Shown: in pieces, positions 1 through 6,791 of the stretch
How the letters are laid out: each line of letters opens with the position of its first letter
Numbering within the stretch: the first letter of the stretch is position 1
Origin: Micrococcales bacterium
GTDB taxonomy: Bacteria; Actinomycetota; Actinomycetes; S36-B12; UBA5976
DNA length: 14,162 nt
Reading direction: 5' to 3'
Assembly (NCBI GenBank): GCA_024640585.1
Contig: JAHEEQ010000126.1
Span: 1-14,162, forward strand
Made by a program: the position numbers and the translations under genes
The notes under the pieces: generated by a model
What the model saw: only the letters and a program-made list of their open reading frames with translations
Database searches by the model: none
Told to the model about the DNA's origin: nothing

Positions 1-1
1 G

Positions 2-1012
2 TTACGCGCTTTCGCGAATCACTAATTCGGTAGGCAAAATTATTGGTTGAGGTTTTTCACCGTTGATCACATTGATCATCAGGTTCGCAACAGTCTCACC
101 AAGCTTGACAATATCTTGGCGAACGGAAGTTAATTCTGGTCGCGAAGTTTGGGCAAGTAAAGAATCATCAAATCCAACTATTTTGATGTCTTCTGGGCAT
201 CCGAACCCTGCATCTCGAATTGCCTTGATTGCACCGACTGCCATCAAATCGTTTGCAACAAATACGCCGTCTGGTCGAGATTTCATCGCAAGCAACTTTG
301 TCATTTGGTCCCGGCCACTTTCAAATGAGTAGTCGCCGTGAGCGATGTAATTCTTTGGAGGTTCATATTTATTTAGTTTGCAAGCCGAAAGAAATCCATC
401 TAACCGGAGTCGTCCAGCAGTTGCACCAACATCACCCGTGATAACCGCCACACGTTTACATCCAACATCGAAAAGGTGTTGGGTTGCGATTTTTCCACCG
501 CCATAGTTGTCAGTGTCAACATATGCCAAGCCAGCATCTTTGTGTGGACTTCCCGCAATAACTACTGGCAAACCCTGCTTAGCTAATTTTTTTACCAAAG
601 TGTCTTTGTGCATCTGGAAGAAGATCGCACCATCTACTTCGCCGCCTTCGAGGTAGTGCGCAACCGGACCGTCTACTTCGTTTGATTGTGCAACCATCAA
701 CAAGGTTTGCAATTCATTTTCCATTAAAACTTTTGAAACACCTGTCGATACGCTCGACCAAAATGGGTCGGAAAAGACACTCAAGTCGTCTTCGATGACA
801 ATCGCTATGAGACGTGATTTACCAGATGCAAGTGCAGCTGCAATACGATTTCGGCGGTAACCCAGTTTGTCAACAGCTTTTTTTACCGCTTTAACTCTGT
901 CTGGATGCACACGTTCGTCACCATTTAGAACTCGAGAGACAGTTGCCTCAGATACTCCTGCAACTTCTGCTATCTCAGAATAGGTCGGTTTTGGCTTTTC
1001 TGAATAAGCCAT
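2..1012 (-). CDS. LacI-family transcriptional regulator of the glucan locus
   Basis: A 336-residue sugar-responsive repressor of normal family length. Residues 11-31 form the helix-turn-helix (YSEIAEVAGVSEATVSRVLN). A hinge helix follows around 51-64 (GYRRNRIAAALASG); its AAL leucine is the residue that, in LacI/PurR proteins, wedges into the central CpG of the operator. Residues 68-336 are the periplasmic-binding-protein-like effector domain, with the typical FVANDLMAVGA (251-261) and VGFDDS (279-284) segments. I chose the ATG at 1012 over one 33 bases upstream because AGGGG (1018-1022, minus strand) lies 5 bases ahead and the domain starts directly after. The longer form would add 11 residues encoded inside the GH1 gene. 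The gene starts 8 bases after the GH1 stop, so both are very likely co-transcribed. The CG-centred operators around 2449-2553, 4394-4441 and 10240-10316 are its likely targets, including its own promoter. The ligand is presumably a beta-glucan oligosaccharide or a breakdown product (inference). Confidence 0.95.
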   Translation of the reverse strand: MAYSEKPKPTYSEIAEVAGVSEATVSRVLNGDERVHPDRVKAVKKAVDKLGYRRNRIAAALASGKSRLIAIVIEDDLSVFSDPFWSSVSTGVSKVLMENELQTLLMVAQSNEVDGPVAHYLEGGEVDGAIFFQMHKDTLVKKLAKQGLPVVIAGSPHKDAGLAYVDTDNYGGGKIATQHLFDVGCKRVAVITGDVGATAGRLRLDGFLSACKLNKYEPPKNYIAHGDYSFESGRDQMTKLLAMKSRPDGVFVANDLMAVGAIKAIRDAGFGCPEDIKIVGFDDSLLAQTSRPELTSVRQDIVKLGETVANLMINVINGEKPQPIILPTELVIRESA

Positions 1013-1020
1013 ACCAACCC

Positions 1021-2415
1021 CTAACTCTGCGTGACAGTCTCCCAAAACGAGCTGTGTGCGTGGATTATAGAACTGTAGACCTTTGCGCTTTCCTTTGGTG
1101 TGCGCTTGAGAGTCTGGAAGTCAACATGGACAATTCCAAAACGTTTTGCATATCCCTCGGCCCACTCAAAATTATCCATAAATGACCACGCGTAGTAACT
1201 CTTAACTGGTGCGCCGGCTGCAATAGCTAAGCCAAGGGCGTCAACATGGGAGCTGTAATAGTCAATGCGACGGTCATCGTGGACTTCGCCATCTTGATTT
1301 GGACCTTCTGGAAATGCTGCTCCATTTTCAGTAATCGCGATGTCAACTATTTGTGGCCAATCCTTCTTGATTCGCAATACTAAATCATGAATGCCCATTG
1401 GGGTGATTGGCCAACCCATGTCAGTTTGCGGTTGAGGTAGTTCACCATTTGATCGTTGAGGGAACGGAAATAGCCCACCTTCTGAAATCGGCTTATCTTC
1501 AGGTTTAGGAGTTCCGAGGAATGCATCGTTGTAATAATTAATTCCAAGAAAATCTGTTTGCACTTTTACTAAATCCATGTCACCAGGCAAAACATATTTC
1601 TGCAGCTTGTCACCATAAAAATCTGCTAAGTTTTTTGGATATTGGCCAAATTGGAATGCTTCAATCCACCAACGGTTTACGTGCGAATCCATCAATCCTT
1701 TTAGCTCAATCAATTCAGAATTGCTTTCATCATCAATTCTGTAGTTGGTCATATTCGGTGCAATGCCAATGTTTATTGCTGGATTTACCGCGCGCATTGC
1801 CCGGCTAGCCAGACCGTGTGCAAGGGCAGTGTGATGAGAAGCTCCAATTGCATGATCAAGGTTTTTGACACCTGGAGCATGAACTCCCAGCATGTAGCCG
1901 AGCCAAGAAACACACCATGGTTCATTCAATGTAATCCAGTTTTGAACGCGATCTCCGAAAGCGTCTACTGCAGCTTCTGCGTATTCGACAAAACTATCGA
2001 CGATCTCTCGATTCGCCCACCCACCTTTGTCTTGCAAAGTTTGCGGCAGGTCCCAGTGGTACAAAGTTGCTAGTGGTTCAATTCCATTTGCAATAAGTTC
2101 GTCAATCAATTTATTGTAGAAATCAAAGCCGCGCTGTTCACGAACTTTGTCACCATTTGGAAAGAGACGAGGCCAGGCAATCGAAAAACGATAGGACTGA
2201 ACTCCCAATTTCTTCATTAGCGCAACATCTTCTTTGAAACGGTGGTAGTGATCGCAAGCGACATCACCATTTTCACCATTAACAACTTTTCCTGGGGTGG
2301 CTGCGAAAGTGTCCCAAATACTTACGCCGCGTCCATCTTCGTTGGTTGCACCTTCAATTTGGTAACTAGAAGTTGCAACACCCCATTTGAAGTCCGAGGG
2401 GAAGTTGTTAATCAT
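1021..2415 (-). CDS. GH1 family beta-glucosidase, cytoplasmic
   Basis: A 464-residue enzyme of full GH1 length that hydrolyses beta-linked gluco-oligosaccharides from the non-reducing end with retention of configuration. The opening SDFKWGVATSSYQIEGA (residues 7-23) is the GH1 N-terminal signature. The acid/base glutamate is E165 in TLNEPW and the nucleophile is E363 in ITENG. YYAWSFMDNFEW (407-418) carries the glucose-binding Trp/Glu pair typical of beta-glucosidases and not the phospho-sugar-binding signature of 6-phospho enzymes. There is no signal peptide, so it should act in the cytoplasm on imported oligosaccharides. AAGGAG (2425-2430, minus strand) lies 9 bases before the ATG. It is the first gene of a two-gene transcript with the LacI regulator and has two operator-like sites in its leader. 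Genes of this type are often called bglA/bglB, but sequence alone does not settle linkage preference between beta-1,3 and beta-1,4. Confidence 0.96.
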   Translation of the reverse strand: MINNFPSDFKWGVATSSYQIEGATNEDGRGVSIWDTFAATPGKVVNGENGDVACDHYHRFKEDVALMKKLGVQSYRFSIAWPRLFPNGDKVREQRGFDFYNKLIDELIANGIEPLATLYHWDLPQTLQDKGGWANREIVDSFVEYAEAAVDAFGDRVQNWITLNEPWCVSWLGYMLGVHAPGVKNLDHAIGASHHTALAHGLASRAMRAVNPAINIGIAPNMTNYRIDDESNSELIELKGLMDSHVNRWWIEAFQFGQYPKNLADFYGDKLQKYVLPGDMDLVKVQTDFLGINYYNDAFLGTPKPEDKPISEGGLFPFPQRSNGELPQPQTDMGWPITPMGIHDLVLRIKKDWPQIVDIAITENGAAFPEGPNQDGEVHDDRRIDYYSSHVDALGLAIAAGAPVKSYYAWSFMDNFEWAEGYAKRFGIVHVDFQTLKRTPKESAKVYSSIIHAHSSFWETVTQS

Positions 2416-2448
2416 CTTTTAATGCTCCTTGATGAACGTTTACTGCCA

Positions 2449-2464
2449 ATGAAATCGGTTTTAC
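2449..2464. promoter_or_regulatory. LacI-type operator O1
   Basis: ATGAAATCGGTTTTAC, 14 of 16 bases identical to operator O2, with the CG core at the dyad. It lies 33 bases upstream of the GH1 start codon and probably in the leader of the GH1-lacI transcript. Its centre is 26 bases from that of O2. Confidence 0.75.
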
Positions 2465-2474
2465 AAAAATTACT

Positions 2475-2490
2475 GTGAAATCGGTTTCAC
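2475..2490. promoter_or_regulatory. LacI-type operator O2
   Basis: GTGAAATCGGTTTCAC, the most symmetric site in the window: six-base arms GTGAAA and TTTCAC around a TCGG core. This is the classical LacI/GalR family layout of a CG-centred palindrome of about 14-16 bases. Confidence 0.85.
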
Positions 2491-2537
2491 CTGCCTTAGG
2501 CTAGGTGCCTCACGCTAGTCCCGCAAGAAAAACTAAC

Positions 2538-2553
2538 GTGAAATCGGTTTCTT
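2538..2553. promoter_or_regulatory. LacI-type operator O3
   Basis: GTGAAATCGGTTTCTT, identical to O2 except for the last two bases. It lies 51 bases ahead of the preferred start of the cytosolic GH16 gene. A further half site, ATGAAATCG, follows at 2555-2563. Confidence 0.8.
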
Positions 2554-2604
2554 GATGAAATCGTTATGTGTTACTTTTTAGGTCACAGTCCGAAAGGCGC
2601 GGAA

Positions 2605-3402
2605 ATGAACAGTCCAGAACTCAAGCTCATTTGGGAACAAGATTTCAACGAGTCTAAGGGAACTTTGCCTGATACAAAGTTTTGGAATTTCAACATAGGC
2701 GACGGTACCGAATATGGAATACCTGGTTGGGGAAATCAGGAACGAGAGTTCTACACTGACAAAAATGTAAGCACTGATGGCAATGGCAATTTAGTTATTT
2801 CTGCCGATCTCATTCCGGAAGGCGAACAGCCTGATGCCTATTACGGCAAGGCGGAATGGTCAAGCGCAAAGTTGACGACTTTTAATAAAGTGCATTTTCG
2901 CTATGGTCGATTTGAATCAAGACTAAAGCTCCCATCAGGACTCGGAACTTGGCCAGCGCTTTGGATGCTTGGTACTGATATCGAGACTGTTCCTTGGCCA
3001 CAGTGTGGTGAGATTGACATAGTTGAGAGTCGCGGCGACCAACCTAATTCTGTTTACGGCACTTTGCATGGTCCAAAATATTTTGGCGACAAAGGCAAAG
3101 GTTTGGTTTATCAAACCTCCGACAAGCTATTAGATGAATATCATGAATTTGCAATTGAGTGGATGCCGAATGAGATCCGTTGGTTCTACGACGGAGTTAT
3201 GTACCATCGAAACACTGCAGATGAAATTTCACCACTCGAATGGGTCTACAACCACGATTTTTACCTCATCACAAATTTAGCGATGGGCGGAAACTTCACC
3301 GGAGCGATTGATCCTTCTTTGAGTCATGCGGAATTATCGATTGACTATATTCGAGTCTATTCAATTGACGGTGTTGGCGAAGTTAAGCAAATAGAAGCAT
3401 AA
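2605..3402 (+). CDS. GH16 beta-1,3-glucanase (laminarinase-like) without signal peptide
   Basis: A 265-residue single-domain GH16 enzyme, an endo-acting beta-glucanase of the laminarinase type. The catalytic stretch GEIDIVE places the nucleophile at E136, the assisting aspartate at D138 and the acid/base at E141. It is preceded by the family-typical LPSGLGTWPALWMLG (109-123) and followed by AIEWMPNEIRWFYDG and NLAMGG. The protein begins MNSPELKLIWEQDF, going straight into the fold with no hydrophobic leader, unlike the other three GH16 proteins here. A start at 2566 would add 13 residues (MCYFLGHSPKGAE) but still no signal peptide. I prefer 2605 because AAAGG (2593-2597) lies 7 bases before it. 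It is probably cytoplasmic, cutting imported laminari-oligosaccharides for GH1 (inference). It is closely similar to the convergent secreted GH16 at 3420-4286, sharing HGPxYFG and NLAMGGxFTGxIDP. Confidence 0.93.
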   Translation: MNSPELKLIWEQDFNESKGTLPDTKFWNFNIGDGTEYGIPGWGNQEREFYTDKNVSTDGNGNLVISADLIPEGEQPDAYYGKAEWSSAKLTTFNKVHFRYGRFESRLKLPSGLGTWPALWMLGTDIETVPWPQCGEIDIVESRGDQPNSVYGTLHGPKYFGDKGKGLVYQTSDKLLDEYHEFAIEWMPNEIRWFYDGVMYHRNTADEISPLEWVYNHDFYLITNLAMGGNFTGAIDPSLSHAELSIDYIRVYSIDGVGEVKQIEA

Positions 3403-3419
3403 AATCCAGTCTTTTTGCA

Positions 3420-4286
3420 CTATTTGTAAGAAACTTTGCCCCAACCATCAAATTTAGAATAACGAATCCAATCAATATACATTTTTGTTTGTTCTAGATC
3501 AGGATCAATTTCGCCTGTAAACAAACCGCCCATAGCCAAGTTCAGAATCAAGAAAAATTCGTGGTTGAAAACCCATCTATTTGGTGCAACTTGGTCCTTT
3601 GTGACACTGTGGTACAACTGATCATCTATGTACCATTCGATTGAATTTGGTTTCCAATTCACAGCGTATACGTGGTATCCAGATGTTAGGTCATCACTCA
3701 AAGTCACACCGTTGGTTATTCCGCCGCCGCCGAAATAACCTGGTCCGTGAATGGTTCCAAAAGTTGTTGAAGGCAAAGACCCGCGGGCTTCCATAATGTC
3801 AATTTCGCCACAATCAGGCCAAATAGCTGAGCTGCTATTTGTTCCAAGCATCCAAAATGCTGGCCATGTTCCAACACCAGATGGCAATTTAATTCGCGCT
3901 TCTAATCTTCCGTACTTAAAACTTAATTTGCCCTTGGTATAAATCCTGGCACTCTTGAATTTGTAAGGGAAGTATTTGTCACTGCTTGGCAAGGCATACG
4001 AGATCTTGTTCGCTGTAAAAACCATTTTGCCATTACCGTCGGTGGCAGAGGTCTTTCTTGAATTTATGTAGTACTGCTCTTCAGAGTTTCCCCATCCGCC
4101 GCCGCCGAGGTTGTACTTGAAGTATTTGCTATCAGGAGCTTGCCCCGCTTTTCCATTGAATTCGACCTGCCAAAGGTATTTTTTTGCTAAAGGACTAACA
4201 GCCGTTGAGGTTGGCAGAATAGATACACAGACCAAAGCCAAAGCCGCGATTTGTGCGGCAATTATTGCTTTTTTGAATGAACTCAT
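3420..4286 (-). CDS. secreted GH16 beta-1,3-glucanase, single domain
   Basis: A 288-residue secreted laminarinase-like enzyme. Residues 1-29 are a signal peptide: KK, then a hydrophobic stretch IIAAQIAALALVCVSIL, then PTSTA. The GH16 domain runs from about 37 (YLWQVEF) to 288. The catalytic motif GEIDIME gives E161 (nucleophile), D163 and E166 (acid/base). FKYGRLEARIKLPSGVGTWP (123-142) and WYIDDQLYH (218-226) are standard GH16 beta-strand landmarks. There is no accessory domain and no wall or lipid anchor, so it is probably released. AGGGAG (4292-4297, minus strand) is 5 bases before the ATG. It is divergent from the binding-protein gene, sharing an operator region at 4287-4473, and convergent with the cytosolic GH16, with only 17 bases between the stops and no clear terminator. 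It is probably the extracellular sister of that enzyme. Confidence 0.95.
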   Translation of the reverse strand: MSSFKKAIIAAQIAALALVCVSILPTSTAVSPLAKKYLWQVEFNGKAGQAPDSKYFKYNLGGGGWGNSEEQYYINSRKTSATDGNGKMVFTANKISYALPSSDKYFPYKFKSARIYTKGKLSFKYGRLEARIKLPSGVGTWPAFWMLGTNSSSAIWPDCGEIDIMEARGSLPSTTFGTIHGPGYFGGGGITNGVTLSDDLTSGYHVYAVNWKPNSIEWYIDDQLYHSVTKDQVAPNRWVFNHEFFLILNLAMGGLFTGEIDPDLEQTKMYIDWIRYSKFDGWGKVSYK

Positions 4287-4393
4287 GTCAACTCCCTTGG
4301 TTTATAGCCCTCACAAAGTACCCGCAAAATGACATATTTGCATAGGTGACGACTTGATAACAATTGCTCGGGCTGCTCTAGGCAGGTATTGCC

Positions 4394-4409
4394 AAGAAAT
4401 CGCTTTCAC
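4394..4409. promoter_or_regulatory. LacI-type operator O4
   Basis: AAGAAATCGCTTTCAC, matching O2 at 13 of 16 positions. The right arm TTTCAC and the AAATCG core are intact. It lies directly downstream of the weak candidate -10 at 4387. Confidence 0.7.
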
Positions 4410-4425
4410 GATTAACTATACACAC

Positions 4426-4441
4426 AAGAAACCGATTTCAT
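4426..4441. promoter_or_regulatory. LacI-type operator O5
   Basis: AAGAAACCGATTTCAT. Its reverse complement ATGAAATCGGTTTCTT differs from O3 at only one base, so it is the same site in opposite orientation. It lies 32 bases before the start codon of the binding-protein gene, in its probable leader. Confidence 0.75.
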
Positions 4442-4473
4442 AAGTCTGAAATCTTAATTTCCCAGGAGAATAA

Positions 4474-5802
4474 ATGGCGGCAAAATTCCGACTGCTAATT
4501 GCGTCTGCACTCGCGATATTCACAATGATTGCAACAATCAGTGGTCTCACACCTGCAAAAGCTACAGAAGCAAAGACTTTGAAGATTTGGACTTTCGGCA
4601 ATGTTATACAGCCGCTTCTAGTTCGAGAGTACAAAACTTTACATCCAGAAATTACTTTGGACATTAAGAAATCTGACCTTGATCCACTAAATGGACGTGA
4701 CTTAGTTACCGCATGCACCGCAGGCTCGAGTGGTCCAGATATCACTGCCATCGAAATTGCATATTCAGGTTATTGGCGTTCATACCCACAATGTTTCATC
4801 GATCTTCGCGATATGCACACCACTGCAGGAAACAAGAGTGCGAAGACAATCAAGAAGCAATATCTTCCATGGCGTTGGGCTAACGGTGTTGCTTACGACA
4901 AGTCTGTAATTGGTATTCCTACTGACGTCGGTGGACTTCAAGTTGCTTACCGTACTGACTTGTTCAAGAAAGCTGGTCTACCAACTAATCGTGATGCTGT
5001 TGGAAAACTTTGGCCAACATGGGACAAGTTCATCGCTGTTGGTGAGAAATACATGAATTCTCTTACTGCAAAGCAGAAAAAAGCCGGAATTGGCTTCATG
5101 GATAACGCTGGTTCAATCTTCGGCGCGAAACTAAACCAAGGCAAAGAGAAGTACTACCGCAACAACAACACACCAAATGGTGTTCTGATTTACAAGACAA
5201 ACAAAGCTGTTAAAGAAGCGTTTGATGCAACAGTCGTAGCCTTGAACAAAAAAATTGGAACTCGTGTTGGTCAGTTCACTTCCGACTGGAACGTTGGAAT
5301 GACTAAAGGTAAGTTTGCTGTAATTCTTGCACCAGCTTGGATGTTGGATTACATCAAGCAACAAGCACCAAAGACCGCTGGTAAATGGGATGTCGCTTCG
5401 ATCCCTGGTGGTGGTGGAAACCAAGGTGGAACTCAACTTTCAATTCCGAGTTCAGGAAATCCTGCAAACCGTCAGGCTGCTTGGGATTTCATTCAATGGT
5501 ACTTAGCTCCTGCACAACAGTTGAAAGTATTTGAAACATACGGTTTCTTCCCAACAACAACAAGTCTCTACGATGATCCAAAATTGTTGAACTTCAAGTC
5601 ATCGTTCTTCAATAATGCTCCAATCGGAAAGATTTATGCTGCTGGTGTATCAAAACTGAAGCCAATATTTGAAGGCAAAAAGCAACGTGCTATCGACTCT
5701 GCATTTGGTAATGCACTTGCCCGCGTTGCAGCCGGAAAGCAAAAAGCTAAAGCAGCATGGAAGAAGGCTCTGGCTGAAATCGCTACTGCAGTTGGCGGGT
5801 AA
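4474..5802 (+). CDS. ABC transporter extracellular sugar-binding protein
   Basis: A 442-residue family 1 solute-binding protein of a CUT1-type importer, which captures oligosaccharides for the two permeases that follow. Residues 1-31 form a signal peptide (MAAKFRLLIASALAIF...) ending in PAKA, a signal peptidase I site. The mature protein starts KTLKIWTFGNVIQPLLVREY, the usual first strand and helix of the family. GIPTDVGGLQVAYRTDLFKKAGL (residues 149-171) is the hinge-region motif typical of sugar-binding proteins. W353 and W357 in AAWDFIQWYL lie in the C-terminal lobe helix. Oddity: there is no lipobox cysteine, although binding proteins of Gram-positive bacteria are usually lipoproteins. 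AGGAG is 5 bases before the ATG. It is the first gene of an operon with the permeases, and the next gene starts 2 bases after its stop. Laminari-oligosaccharides are the likely ligand from context only. Confidence 0.93.
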   Translation: MAAKFRLLIASALAIFTMIATISGLTPAKATEAKTLKIWTFGNVIQPLLVREYKTLHPEITLDIKKSDLDPLNGRDLVTACTAGSSGPDITAIEIAYSGYWRSYPQCFIDLRDMHTTAGNKSAKTIKKQYLPWRWANGVAYDKSVIGIPTDVGGLQVAYRTDLFKKAGLPTNRDAVGKLWPTWDKFIAVGEKYMNSLTAKQKKAGIGFMDNAGSIFGAKLNQGKEKYYRNNNTPNGVLIYKTNKAVKEAFDATVVALNKKIGTRVGQFTSDWNVGMTKGKFAVILAPAWMLDYIKQQAPKTAGKWDVASIPGGGGNQGGTQLSIPSSGNPANRQAAWDFIQWYLAPAQQLKVFETYGFFPTTTSLYDDPKLLNFKSSFFNNAPIGKIYAAGVSKLKPIFEGKKQRAIDSAFGNALARVAAGKQKAKAAWKKALAEIATAVGG

Positions 5803-5804
5803 AC

Positions 5805-6791
5805 ATGAGCACCCAAACCACCAAAGGGAGCCGCATTTTTGCGGCTCCCTCTCCATGGAAACCTGCAAACAAAAAAGCAAAGCCAAAAAAAATTAATGGA
5901 GTTAGGTCTCTAAATGGCCGTTGGGCATATTTGTTTACGGCTCCTTTTTTCATTATGTTTATTATTTTCGGTTTATTACCAGTCGTGTATTCGGTTTACA
6001 TTGCGTTCTACTCTTGGGACCCACTAGATCCGACTTACCAAGTCTTTGTTGGCACCGATAACTTCATTCGACTTTGGCATGACGAAAATTTCTGGAACTC
6101 GGTCAAAAACACTTTCAGCATTTGGGGATTTTCGACATTTCCACAGATGGCTATGGCGATTGGGCTGGCTTCCATCCTACGAAATCCAACTCTGCGTGCA
6201 AAAACTCTTTGGCGCACAATTCTCTTGGTACCGAATATCACATCAGTGCTAGCTGTAGCGATTATTTTCCAACAGCTTTTTGGGCGCGATTACGGTCTAA
6301 TCAACTGGGTTATCGGTTTATTCGGATTTGATCATGTGGATTTTCAAGAGCAAACCATTCCAGGTCACATTGCTATTGCCACAATGATTACTTGGCGTTG
6401 GGTTGGATACAACGCACTGATTTTCTTGGCTGCGATGTTGGCAATCCCAAATGAACTTTACGAATCTGCATCGATTGATGGCGCAAGCCGTTGGCAGACG
6501 TTTAGGTACGTAACCCTTCCGCAACTAAAGAACACAATCACCTTCGTTCTTATTGTTGGCACTATCGGTGGTTTGCAAGTGTTTGCTGAACCATTGGTAT
6601 TTGGAAGTGCAACTGGTGGCAGCGATCGTCAATTCTCGACTTTGACTCTTTATCTGTTTGAACAAGCATTTACAAATATCAACTGGGGATACGGCGCAGC
6701 AATTGGTATTGCAATTACGGTGATTGTGTTGATTATTTCGCTACTTAACTTTGCAATTACACGTCGACTTGCAAGTGAGGATGCGCGATGA
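5805..6791 (+). CDS. ABC sugar transporter permease, MalF/UgpA type
   Basis: A 328-residue inner-membrane subunit of a CUT1 sugar importer. A charged cytoplasmic N-terminal tail of about 40 residues (KPANKKAKPKK at 19-29) precedes roughly six membrane segments; the first is about 42-67. The EAA loop that docks onto the ATPase is ELYESASIDGASRWQTFRYV (217-236) followed by TLP. The start lies 2 bases after the binding-protein stop, with only a weak GGCGGG ahead of it, so translation is probably coupled. No other ATG or GTG occurs in frame before the first membrane segment. Codons 7-16 form a perfect 11-base inverted repeat (5825-5850), listed separately. It overlaps the second permease by 4 bases (ATGA). 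No ATP-binding subunit is encoded in the window. Such importers often use a shared MsmK/UgpC-type ATPase encoded elsewhere. Confidence 0.94.
   Translation: MSTQTTKGSRIFAAPSPWKPANKKAKPKKINGVRSLNGRWAYLFTAPFFIMFIIFGLLPVVYSVYIAFYSWDPLDPTYQVFVGTDNFIRLWHDENFWNSVKNTFSIWGFSTFPQMAMAIGLASILRNPTLRAKTLWRTILLVPNITSVLAVAIIFQQLFGRDYGLINWVIGLFGFDHVDFQEQTIPGHIAIATMITWRWVGYNALIFLAAMLAIPNELYESASIDGASRWQTFRYVTLPQLKNTITFVLIVGTIGGLQVFAEPLVFGSATGGSDRQFSTLTLYLFEQAFTNINWGYGAAIGIAITVIVLIISLLNFAITRRLASEDAR
5825..5850 (+). repeat. strong hairpin at the binding-protein/permease junction
   Basis: AGGGAGCCGCA (5825-5835) and TGCGGCTCCCT (5840-5850) form a perfect 11-base-pair, GC-rich stem with a TTTT loop, 22 bases after the binding-protein stop codon and inside the first codons of the permease gene. 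No run of T follows (CTCCATGG), so it does not look like a complete intrinsic terminator. Hairpins just after binding-protein genes are known to shield the upstream mRNA from 3'-to-5' decay (malE-malF is the classic case). Here it could keep binding-protein mRNA above permease mRNA, or reduce permease translation. Confidence 0.8.

Larger units (their letters stand above)
2416..2604. promoter_or_regulatory. divergent promoter region with three LacI-type operators
   Basis: This gap separates the divergent GH1-lacI transcript (left) from the cytosolic GH16 gene (right). It holds operator-like sites at 2449-2464, 2475-2490 and 2538-2553, plus a weak half site at 2555-2563. On the minus strand TTGCGG (2521-2526) and TAGCCT (2498-2503) are separated by 17 bases. 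If they form the GH1 promoter, the first two operators would lie just downstream of the start of transcription, a usual repressor position. On the plus strand TACTTT (2572-2577) is a possible -10 element for the GH16 gene, with the third operator over its -35 region. These hexamers match consensus poorly and are tentative. The operator calls are much firmer. Confidence 0.75.
4287..4473. promoter_or_regulatory. divergent promoter region with two LacI-type operators
   Basis: This gap lies between the secreted GH16 gene (minus) and the binding-protein gene (plus). Operator-like sites occupy 4394-4409 and 4426-4441, 32 bases centre to centre, about three helical turns. TTGCTC (4364-4369) is followed 17 bases later by TATTGC (4387-4392), a weak candidate promoter for the plus-strand operon. 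TATACA (4417-4422) lies between the operators. I cannot assign a convincing promoter for the minus-strand GH16. AGGAG (4464-4468) is the ribosome binding site of the binding-protein gene. Confidence 0.7.

Noticed and set aside
2488..2507. Imperfect inverted repeat CACCT-GCC / GGC-T-AGGTG as an additional operator or hairpin
   Set aside because: Eight pairs with a bulge, no resemblance to the other operators, and it overlaps the tentative GH1 -10; could be chance.
2566..2604. N-terminal extension of the cytosolic GH16 from the ATG at 2566
   Set aside because: No ribosome binding site before it, it overlaps an operator half site and a tentative -10, and the added residues have no recognisable feature; kept as an alternative only.
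3403..3419. Bidirectional terminator between the convergent GH16 genes
   Set aside because: Only 17 bases, containing CTTTTT but no stem; no support.
4416..4751. Open frame of 111 codons on the minus strand opposite the binding-protein gene
   Set aside because: It lies antisense to a clear gene start, has no recognisable motif, and spans the operator region; a shadow frame.
5825..5850. Hairpin read as a true terminator ending the binding-protein transcript
   Set aside because: No T run follows the stem, and the downstream permeases need the same transcript; kept as a processing or attenuation hairpin only.
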